A stretch of 64,000 nucleotides of DNA. Origin: Trema orientale (Eukaryota > Streptophyta > Magnoliopsida > Rosales > Cannabaceae). Made by a program: the position numbers and the translations under genes. This document shows, one piece after another, positions 54,905-64,000 of this stretch (within the stretch, counting starts at the first letter, position 1; every line of letters begins with the position of its first letter). The DNA lies in assembly GCA_002914845.1 (NCBI GenBank), contig JXTC01000441.1, positions 51,306 to 115,305 of the forward strand, read 5' to 3'. The notes beneath the pieces are model-generated. The model saw only the letters and a program-made list of their open reading frames with translations, searched no databases and was not told the origin of the DNA.

Positions 54905-57107
54905 AGGCATATAATAACATTGATATTTCAATAATTTTTCAATCGTACTTTTCTCTAAAATATCAATTTGAAAGCAAGAAACCGATTTAGATGGATACTT
55001 AGTTGCTTTGAAGACATTAAAAGTGACTGTCTTATCTTGTACTCGCACTGTCCATTGATCTTTTTGCACATCGATGATAGTCCTCCCAGTAGCTAGAAAA
55101 GGTCGACCAAGAATAATAGGTATTTCTCGATCTTATTCTATGTCGAGCACTAGAAAATGTGCTGGGAAGACAAATTTGTCGACTTTAACAAGCACATCCT
55201 CGACAATACTGCATGGATACTTTATAGACCGGTCCACCAATTGCAAAGAAACAGTTGTTAGTTTCACTTCTCCCGAACCTAATTTCTTGTACATCGAGAG
55301 TGGCATTAGATTGATACTGGCACCAATATCACATAAAGCTCTATCAAAGAATGAATTGCCAATAGTACATGAAATATTAAAACTCCCGGAGTCCTTTAAC
55401 TTGCGTGAAAGTTTCTTCTGTAAGATCACACTGTACTCCTTTGTAAGTACAATAGTTTTATACTCCTCTAGATTTCTCTTGTTGGACAAAATTTCTTTCA
55501 AAAACTTCACATAATTAGGCGATTGGGCTAGAGCGTCTGCGAAAGGTATGTTTATGTAGATTTTTTTCAAAACTTCTAAAAACTTTAAAAATTGATGGTC
55601 CAACTTCTGCTTGTAGAATCTTTGAGGAAAAAAAAGAGGAGGAAAAAATGGCAGCGAGTTGTCTGGAAACAACTTTGATTTTAGTTTTTCTGGCACAATA
55701 TGCCTTGTCTCAGATTGCCTTTATGGTTGTGCCTTCTGATGACCACCTGAGACCACAGGTGGTGATAGAGTTTATTGTGGTGGGTTAGCAGAAATTGAGT
55801 AGCTCGGTTACTCCACTCACTTCCCACTCCTTAGAGTTATCATATTACACTGCTCCTTAGGGTTCACCTCTGTAGTACTTGGTAAATTCTCAGGTGGTCG
55901 AGAGTTGATTGCATTAGCTAATTGCCCCATTTGTATCTCCAAATTCCTTTGGGAACTAGCCAGGTTATAGTTCGAATTCACTAATTCTTGAGTTAGTTGA
56001 ATGAGATTTTGGATTATTGCATCAGTTTTCGTCATATACTGAGCAAAAGCCTCTGGGATACTGGTTTCCTTTCTACTTGATGGCCAAACCCGAGCGATTG
56101 TTGATAGGATTATGGCTGCATCACATTCTGATTATTCTTCTATGAAAAGTTCGGGTAATTGCACCATCCCTGATTGTAAGTGTTGGACATAGGGTTATTG
56201 CCAGGTTGGAATAGTGGATGAAGTTGAGCCATAAATTGTACTTGTTCTGTGATTGTTAGATTCCCCAAAGTACACTCCATGCTAGAATGTGCTCCTCCAT
56301 AAAATTCACAAGTCATTGGTGGAGTGTGTATAGCATTGACGTTCATCTGACTAAGCTGTCGAGATAAAGCAGCAACTGAGCACTTAGAGTTATCAACTAA
56401 TCACAATCATGAACTCCAGCAACTTTCTTTATGGATGACCTCTTAGTAGGCCATTGATAACTAATGGCCATCATTTCTTCTAACACTGTATGTGCATTTT
56501 CAGGAGTCTTGGCCATCAGTGCTCTACCAGCTGCAGCGTCAACAATGGCCTTTGTCTGACCATTTAACCTATTATAGAATGTCTGGATCTATAGCTAACT
56601 AGGAATACCATAATAAGAACGCCTTTAGAGTAGATCTTTGAATCGTTCCTAAACTTCATATAGAGTCTCCATATCATGTTGGCAAAACTGGGTAATCTCG
56701 TTTCTCATCTTGACAGTCTTTGATGGTGGGAAAAACTTCGCCAAGAACTTTTGTGCCAGAATATCCCAGATTGTAATACTCCTAGTTAGTAAAGAATTAA
56801 GCCAATCTTTGGCTTTATCTCTCAATAAAAACGAGAATAATCTCAAGTGAATAGCATCATTAGAGACTCCGTTATATTTGAATGTGTCACAGATCTCTAG
56901 AAAATTTGTAATATGAGCATTTGGATCATCGCTTAGTAAGCCGTAAAATTGTAATGGCATTTGGATCATCTGACTAATGGTCGGCTTTATCTCAAAGTCA
57001 TTAGCTTGGATTGAAGGGCGTCGGATCCCAGAGATTGTGTCAAGCACTGTTGGGACTACAAAATCTCTAATAGCTCGCTGGTTGTTTTGATTATCCTCCA
57101 TCTTGTG
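54905..57107 (-). pseudogene. Athila-like gag and aspartic protease, broken
   Basis: Gag starts MEDNQNNQRAIRDFVVP at 57107 and includes the conserved GIRRPSIQANDFEIKP and DKAKDWLNSL blocks, then stops near 56649. Later gag pieces contain a zinc-finger-like CEFYGGAHSSMEC (near 56310; Tyr replaces the second Cys) and MITLRSGK (near 55820), a hallmark near the gag/protease junction of Athila elements. The protease piece has the active-site segment CDIGASINLMPLSMYKKLG (near 55320), with Ile-Gly preceding the usual Ala-Ser. The expected D-S/T-G is represented by DIGAS, the form seen in this lineage. Frames change several times. Not functional. Confidence 0.8.
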
Positions 57108-57560
57108 TTCTCCTTTCAAAAAAAAAATAATAATAATAAATTTCAATAAAGAAAAGGTTAGACTAAGATTAAAGTTATTTTGTATCAATATTAGTAAAAG
57201 AAAATTCAATTAAAATAATCCCCGGTAAAGACGCTAAAAACTTGTTGTAAAAAATTCACAAGTGCACGAAATTGTAATAACAAGTAATATAATGATAAGT
57301 AAAGATATCATCCAACGAAAATTGATTAAATAAAATTTCCTACTAATTACTAAAATTAGATTAACCTTAATTTTGTAAGAAGTATTAACCAATTTGAGAC
57401 ATCTACTTATCTTTAAAATACTTATCTTTAAATTGAAGAAATTTTAGAAAGAAGAGATTTAGAATCTTTTTTCTCTTTTAACCTAAATCGAAGCTTGAGA
57501 ATTGAGCATTTGTTGCTGGAATATTCTTTCTTTGAACGACCACATATATATCAATTCATG
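54905..57560 (-). mobile_element. Athila-like Ty3/gypsy relic: LTR part, gag and protease
   Basis: On the minus strand, part of the LTR/leader (57560-57240) is followed by a degenerate primer site (CTTTACCGGGGATTA at about 57213-57227, resembling the Asp-tRNA site used by Athila elements), gag (57107-55817) and protease (55696-55133). A further piece reaches about 54905, where similarity stops next to a SINE-like repeat. Reverse transcriptase, RNase H, integrase and the second LTR are absent. The LTR/leader piece has a dispersed relative at 6281-6440. Confidence 0.75.
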
Positions 57561-60500
57561 TATTTGAGAGGGGAAAAACGAAAAATAAAACTATTCGGCA
57601 AATAATAAATAAATCTAGAAAGTTCGTAGAGGCTAAGCCAGTGTATAATTTTTATCTGTTTATTAATTAATTACAATCCCAAACTCCTCTTTATTTTTAG
57701 TTTTACTTTTTTTTTTCCAGCTTTGCTTTCCTTATTTACCCTTTTTTTTTAATTGTAAAAAAAAAAAAAAAAGCAAGTAGGTGGTAGGTGAAAAAGCGAA
57801 GAACCTCATCATCACTTATTATATATGTATCGATATATGTGCAATTTATCGAAAATTTTCAACTATTTAACTTGTAAAGTTAAGATTTGGTGATGGATTG
57901 TAATTTTCAAAGGAAAATGCTTTTGAACATTTAAAATATTTAAGGACTAAATATATGATCGTTTACGACTTTGATGGAGTTCCATTGCTTGCCTATGTAT
58001 ATGTAGATAATGGAAAACTTTTAATATAAAAAAATTAACTTTGTTTCACTTATCTCTTTCCCATGCTTTTTCTTTAGGCAAAAGCTATAAAATAATCAAT
58101 TTAATTATCTTAACTATTAAAAACATATGTTCATTTTCTCTCTATCGAAAATGATACAGAGAGAGAGCTCAAGTGGGGATTGGGATTGTGCCAGGTGGCT
58201 AGATCTATTTGCTTTTCTAAAAAACTTTAAAGAAGATAAAATTAAAATAATTGTTATTATTAGAAAAATTGGAGTTTATTTTAAGTGATTTAGCAGCAAC
58301 AACACTGACTTATACATAGTCAATTTTTGTTTTTTTCTTAATAATTATCCTTATCTTAATACATTTATCTTTGCAACTAAAGATAATATATTCTATTCCA
58401 TTGAACCAAATCTACAATTTAGATTTGATGTATCCTTCAACAGTAAAAAAATAAATAGCACTTCCAATTCCAATACATTGTCATTAAAATCGATTACTAT
58501 TATATATATATATATATATGAATATTCATATATCTTAATGGTCACCATTTTAAATTTTAAAACAAGTATATTTTTAAGATTTTATTACTTCTGATTTCCT
58601 TTAGCAATTCTATCGTTACTTATAATTTACTTTTGACATGTATTAAAACACTCATGTGAATGTTTAACATCAAATTTAACACATTTAAACGTTTGATATG
58701 AAATTTATAAGTACTAACAATCTCATATAGTAAGCATACTAACAATCTCATATAGTAAGCATTACTATAAAAATTCAAAATTACATGGTCTGTTGACACA
58801 ACTTCTTTTATATTTTCTCAGTATATTTATCCAACTTAAATAAAACAATAACCTTAAGAATAAAAAAATATTGTAATAATTAACACATAATCTTAAATTA
58901 CAATTCTACCATATTAATACCCATCCGCAGGATAACCACTTGTAAAGGTGAATAAGCAGGCATCACTTCAACAAAATAGGCAGCACTTCAACACTTTTGA
59001 TGCCTTTTCTACCCTTGCTTTTAATTTTCTCTCTTTTTTCTTTAATCCAACTTGAGGAAAAAGTTTATTAATTTAGTGAAGACTAAATTGGTATTTCAAA
59101 TTTCTTTTATAGGTATAGAACACGTATATTTTTTTTTTTTTTCATCTTCTTTATTCTTGCTTGTTGCTTTAATTTTCCTGCAAATATGAAAATCGTGATT
59201 GAACAATCCAGTAACCTGACTTAACAGAATTTTCCTAAGTTGAATATGAACATTCTCGAGGTTTTACCGTCCTTTTTTGTCCATCTCTAAACGAACCTGT
59301 ATGAGCTAGACTATATAGGTCCTTTATGAGTACCCCTTAAAAAGAATATAGTAATTAATAATTGTACATATTTTCATGGAGACAAGATTACCTAGAAGCA
59401 GCCATTAAGAAAAAGATATTTGTCAAATTTGTGTCAAAGTTTAGAGTTGAATAGTTCTGATTTAATTGTTTGATCAATGAATTTGGATGGTGATGTTCTA
59501 AAAAATTGACAAATTAACCACAAAAACCAACTTAATTAGACCAAATCACTCGGTTTGGATTGTAAAGTTCCATACTTTGTTATTTGATATTGTTTGTGGT
59601 CTTCACAATCATCCCCCACCCCCTTCCCCCAACACACACACACGTTATAAATCAATTAAAGCGTATACATTCGACTTTGAAAATCTGTAATCAAATAGGA
59701 TTGACAATTGCGAACGGGCCAAGTTAAATAGGCACATCTGAAAAGATCTGAAACCGTCGAATTAAACCAAATTAAACTATAGATTTTAAGCTGGGTTAAA
59801 ACCCCCGAAATTGTATCAAATGCTTGACAATATCCTATTTGAATAGTGCCAATTCACATATTATGTGAAGCTAGCGGAATAAGAGGTGATTCCCAATTGT
59901 TATCTTTTGTGAAAAATCAGAGCTGAGGTTTGATAAAATACTAAAATAAATCAAAATATGAAAGAACGTAATGACCATTTTTTTTCTTCCCTAAGTTTAA
60001 ACATTAGTATTCCAGATAAACATTAGTATTCTAGATAAAGGTAGTCGCTTATTAAATTTAAGAATCAAAACCATTATTGTCGGACCCATTTTCCGTCAAA
60101 CACTTTCTCGTCGGTTGTTCCGTTCACCTCTGTCATCTTCATCACTGGGGAGACAAGTGGTGGCCTCCTGTAAGATACTTGAATACTTAAATGAATAAGT
60201 GTGTACGGAGGAGGCTCTCCAAAGAAAGGCCCCCCTCAAATAAGCATATCCCAATGTATTTATATTCAAAACATGTTAGGTTTTAATCTCCATTTGATTT
60301 CCACATATCAACATTTCATGGACTTGTCCTTGTAGATAAAGTGGAAACATTTGTTGGGGCATATAGTGGAAATATAACATGCAGCTTTAATAACAAAGAT
60401 GTCACCATTTTTGGGACTACTGATAATTTAAATTCCATTTTAATTTCGTACATACATCTCCATTTCGTATCTGTCTTTATCGTTAAACCTCATACCTATA

Positions 60501-61368
60501 CCCTAACCAAGAGACTCTTTGGGGGTCTTATCGTGTTGTAAGACTGTAGACTGCAAACCACTATAGGGACCGAAAAAGCTAATTAGGTCTGTTGGTTACG
60601 CGGTTTAATTCGCTCTCTTATTTTGTATTACACCATGTGTTGTCCATCCATTGCGTCGGTATAAATGAAGCCCACATTTATAATTTAACCATCCAAAGAA
60701 TTAATTCAATTAGTTTCGAAACAGTAAATAATACACCAAAAGAATGATATTGGTTTGAACTCAAGTAACTTCCACGACGTTGAACATTAATTTATAGGTC
60801 TGCGTTAGTTATCTTTGGAACATTATATAATCGCTTGTACAAAAACTTGGAATCTTTGGTTATTTGGTACCCAAGTACAATTAACAATGGCCAGGGTGGT
60901 TCTCAACTCTCGGTGTATCGTTTAAGACAAATCACAAAATAACCAGACAATATTTCTTGTAGCTTCGATCTTCTCAAGGCTCAACACAACTTGCTTGCTT
61001 GCTCTATCTCGGTATAATTTATTTCCTTTCATCGAGATTATAAAATAACAAGAAAAGGAAGAAAAAAAATGTCACGTATCCATTCTGAACCGTTGATCTA
61101 GCCAATCAAAGGCTGTGCTTAACCCTAGTATTCTCCTCTTGTAAAAATATTAAAATTTCACATCACACCCAAAGCTATCTAACAGCTATTCCAAATATTT
61201 AAAAAAAGAAAAGAAAAAACAAAAACAAAAACAAAACCAGAACCAGCTAATGATTTTCTCCATTTCGTGATGTTTTAGGCTTCTAAACCTTAAAAACAAA
61301 AACCCCATCTCCATTAACGTACATACCTTAGAACAGCACTCTCTCTTTCTCGAGTCTCTCTCTTCAAA
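57561..61368. other. AT-rich intergenic DNA and 5' flank of the ANTH gene
   Basis: No gene was recognised across this stretch. Visible landmarks are a (TA)n run at about 58501-58519, a 25-bp tandem duplication (TACTAACAATCTCATATAG) at about 58712-58761, and a CA run near 59632-59642. The last ~120 bp are a CT-rich, leader-like sequence before the ATG at 61369. The ORF at 60341-60541 (+) shows no domain and I do not consider it a gene. Confidence 0.4.
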
Positions 61369-62820
61369 ATGCAGAGGAGATTCCGGCAAGTATGCACGGT
61401 CGTGAAGGAACACAGCGTGGTCAGCTACGCCAAGATCGCCACCGTGGGAGGCTTCCGCAACGTTGACCACATCGTCGTAAAAGCCACAGCTCCAAACGAC
61501 ATGCCCTTGCCCGAAAAGTACATACACGAGCTCCTCAAACTCTTCTCCATCTCAGGCCAGTCATCGTTTCGGGCCTTCTCCCTCAGCTTCACTCGCCGTT
61601 TCGGCCGTACACACTGCTGGAGAGTGGCTCTCAAGTGCCTCCTCCTCCTCCACCGCCTCCTCCGCTCCGTCCCCCCGAACAGCCCTTTTCGGTCCGAGCT
61701 CCTCTGGACCCGAACCAACGGCCTAATCTCTCTACACCCGTGTCGTTTCGTCGACGACTCGTCTTTTTCGTCGCGAGAGTACACCCTTTTCGTCAGATCG
61801 TATGCCCATCTACTCGACGAAGCTCTCAACTGCTCTGACTTTTCGTGCGAAGAAAAACAGAGCACTCTGTTGGAAGAAGAAGAAGAAGAAGAAGGAAAAC
61901 AGAGGAGCTTAGCCGAGAAAATGAAAGAAGTGGGGAGAATGCTCGAGATATTGCCTCAGCTCCAGAGCTTGATGGATCGAGCCATGGAGTGTCGTCCGGT
62001 CGGGTTGGCGGCGAGGAGCTTCGTCGTGAAATCGGCGATGAAGCACATAATCCGGGACAGTTTCGGCTGCTACGACGTGTTCAGGAGGGAAATAGTTGTC
62101 GTTTTGGATAACCTCTTCCAGATGCCGTACGGTAGTTGCAAAACGGCCTTTGGAATCTACAAGAAAGCGGCCGTACAGTCTAACCACTTGTGTGAGTTCT
62201 ACGAGTGGTGTAAGGCAATGGGGCTATGTGGCCGCTACGAGTACCCTTTCATAGAGCGGATTCCGCTTTTGCAGATTCAAGCTTTGGAAAGGTTCCTCAA
62301 TGGGATGTGGCAGTTTACGGATGATTCATCGTCGGGATCGTCGCCGTTGCCGTTGTCGTCGTTGGAGTCTCTGTCGTCTTCGAATGAGGACGACAGAGAA
62401 GCCGTTGTCGATGGTAGAACAGGCGAAAGTTCGGAGAACAAGAGTCTTGGGAGGAAATTCTATGTTGAGGAAGAGGAGGAACCGTTAACTCAGTTGGAGG
62501 AGGAAAGTGATCAAAATGTGAGTTGGGAAAGGTTGTTGGAGGAATCGGTCAATATGTCACCTGCCCATCAACACATTTTCTTCGGTACTAGTAGTAATGA
62601 TTATGGCCACGGATATGGATATGGGAACCACATGATCCACGGTTATGGAAATCAAATGGATCCAAGTAGTAGTACTAGTATTATTCAAGTGTATAATCCC
62701 AAAGCCGCTAATCCTTTTGATCAACCATGGATGACGCAAGATCACCAGAGATCGTTGCCTCTCAACTATTCTGGTTACTCAGGGGCAACTTATTATAACT
62801 TTTATTCAAGTTCAAACTAG
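61369..62820 (+). CDS. ANTH-domain putative clathrin assembly protein (PICALM-like)
   Basis: This 483-residue protein belongs to the plant ANTH/AP180 N-terminal homology family, which binds phosphoinositides in the plasma membrane or endosomes and recruits clathrin. The ANTH domain covers about residues 1-290: HSVVSYAKIATVGG near the start, VVKATAPNDMPLPEKYIHEL (membrane-binding region, about 36-55), RRFGRTHCWRVALKCLLLLHRLL (about 76-98), YTLFVRSYAHLLDE, and YKKAAVQSNHLCEFYEWCKAMG (about 262-283). A Glu run inside the domain (about 167-175) comes from a GAA tract. The rest is a disordered Ser/Glu-rich tail with NPF at 448-450, a motif known to bind EH-domain proteins. The gene has no intron, like the At1g33340-type members I recall. 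The start fits the family N-terminus. The frame is intact and the GC content is above the flanks. Confidence 0.93.
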   Translation: MQRRFRQVCTVVKEHSVVSYAKIATVGGFRNVDHIVVKATAPNDMPLPEKYIHELLKLFSISGQSSFRAFSLSFTRRFGRTHCWRVALKCLLLLHRLLRSVPPNSPFRSELLWTRTNGLISLHPCRFVDDSSFSSREYTLFVRSYAHLLDEALNCSDFSCEEKQSTLLEEEEEEEGKQRSLAEKMKEVGRMLEILPQLQSLMDRAMECRPVGLAARSFVVKSAMKHIIRDSFGCYDVFRREIVVVLDNLFQMPYGSCKTAFGIYKKAAVQSNHLCEFYEWCKAMGLCGRYEYPFIERIPLLQIQALERFLNGMWQFTDDSSSGSSPLPLSSLESLSSSNEDDREAVVDGRTGESSENKSLGRKFYVEEEEEPLTQLEEESDQNVSWERLLEESVNMSPAHQHIFFGTSSNDYGHGYGYGNHMIHGYGNQMDPSSSTSIIQVYNPKAANPFDQPWMTQDHQRSLPLNYSGYSGATYYNFYSSSN

Positions 62821-64000
62821 GTGAATCGTTGGCAAAAAGTTATTGGTTTTGTGATATAAAAATAAGGACTAATGGTAGCTTATTCGGGCTTCCAGTAAAA
62901 ACAAGAAAAAAAAAAAAAAAAATCGTTTGAAACATGTTAGTATAATTTGTTTTCGGCTGTGGCGGTGTTCGTAAAGATTGTTTGTGATTCAAAATTTTGT
63001 ATGATTCTTCATTGTTAAGTATCTCTTGGAATGAATTTCAAGTGTTTTCTCATGTTACTAACGGGGTGTTTGGCACGTGTTAGAGAGTAGCAAGGTAATG
63101 GATCAGCTTCTAACGTCTTTATTTTCGTGGTCAAGTCCAATATGAAAGAAACCAAACGTTTAGATTTTGACTTATTTATAAGCTAAGATATTCTAGAAAA
63201 CAAAACGAATGTGAAGTTGGATGTAAGCATTTCTTTCTTTTAACCAAATTCCAGTACTCCCTTAGAAAACTTGCACGCTAAATTTGGTTTGATATTCTGG
63301 TACATGCATTTATCAGTATATCTATCTATAAGTTACGTTTAGTTTTTATTTTAAAGCTTATATTGTTACTTATTAGTGCTATATTTTTAATACAATATAA
63401 ATTTGGCACGGTTCATTTTATTCACTCCAATACATAATCCTACTCTAATTTTTTATTACTAACAATTAATAAACTAATTTTCTAATTAGTTGAATATTGA
63501 AAAATGTTTTGCTCCTACGTCGAATAGTATTTATCACTCATGCCACTAAAAAAGAAAAAATGAAGAGTATTTATCGCGAGATAATATATAATATCACAAG
63601 ATAGTATATAATATGTATTTTTGACAAAATCCCTGTGCTTTTGTAAAAAATATTAGCAAATCCCATCAAATTTGATGTTTTACTTATAAAAAAAACCATA
63701 TGACCCTCTAATATAAGTCAATATAGGAAAATTGAGGAAAAATAATAATTACTAAATGATCCATTTAGCTGCATAATAAATTTAAGAATTATCTATAATA
63801 TTCTATAAACAATATTTTGATTTTTCTAATGACCCAATAGGTGAGAAAATAGTTTCTAAACAACTAACCATATATTTAAACATAAATTGAAATGTAATAT
63901 AAATCTATAACTACTATCCACTAAGATTAATTTTGTCATTTTTTATTAATATTCTTTATTTAGCTTACATGGTGAGATTGGATTTTAAAAATACTCATAT
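62821..64000. other. ANTH gene 3' flank and AT-rich spacer
   Basis: The first ~200 bp are 3'-UTR-like, with an A-run at 62907-62922. GGGGTGTTTGGCACGTG near 63063 resembles a MITE end, but I found no inverted partner before the window ends. No gene is visible. Confidence 0.4.

Noticed and set aside
61425..61865. Antisense and shifted frames within the ANTH gene, including one with a proline run
   Set aside because: They are shadows of a GC-richer coding exon whose main frame matches a known family throughout.

Overview
The window is AT-rich eukaryotic nuclear DNA from a flowering plant, almost certainly a eudicot. The reasons are plant-type LTR retrotransposons (Ty1/copia with initiator-Met tRNA primer sites, an Athila-like Ty3/gypsy relic), hAT, MULE-like and PIF/Harbinger-like DNA elements, tRNA-derived SINEs, and three plant genes with plant-specific architecture. 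I cannot name a genus from the sequence alone.

Three protein-coding genes look intact. (1) NMD3, the 60S ribosomal-subunit export adaptor (15088-16608, +), has an uninterrupted coding exon behind a probable 5'-UTR intron and four site II (TGGGCC/T) promoter motifs. (2) A G-type lectin S-domain receptor-like kinase (38692-41085, -) is intronless and has a non-RD kinase. (3) An ANTH-domain clathrin-assembly (PICALM-like) protein (61369-62820, +) is intronless and has an NPF motif near its C-terminus. A decayed TM9SF/nonaspanin gene lies at 46762-48080 (-). An orphan exon-like block of 84 codons lies at 12224-12475.

Most of the rest is layered transposon debris. From left to right: a MULE-like element (6805-9843) with an 8-bp target duplication, carrying a ~107-bp tandem array, a MITE, an AT-rich short-period array and a SINE with a 10-bp target duplication; NMD3; a small gag-only copia element with both LTRs and a TTTTC target duplication (18678-21232); a LINE relic split by a decayed copia element (22123-26780); a ~97-bp tandem array split by a second copy of the same MITE (28752-29182); a hAT transposase relic split by a nearly complete copia element with a CTCAA target duplication (30688-35764); the receptor kinase; a gypsy-like leader/LTR relic; the TM9SF pseudogene; a large copia-type LTR with a 37-38-bp minisatellite, itself split by a solo LTR with an ACTCT target duplication (51333-52815); an Athila-like gag-protease relic (54905-57560); and the ANTH gene.

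The genes do not form a functional cluster. The main value of the window is its clearly resolvable order of nested insertions, a gag-only non-autonomous element, a MULE-like element that has gathered other repeats, and an NMD3 5'-UTR intron whose 3' splice region carries a perfect 42-bp tandem duplication. I found no evidence of a new biological pathway. The findings concern genome structure and gene regulation.
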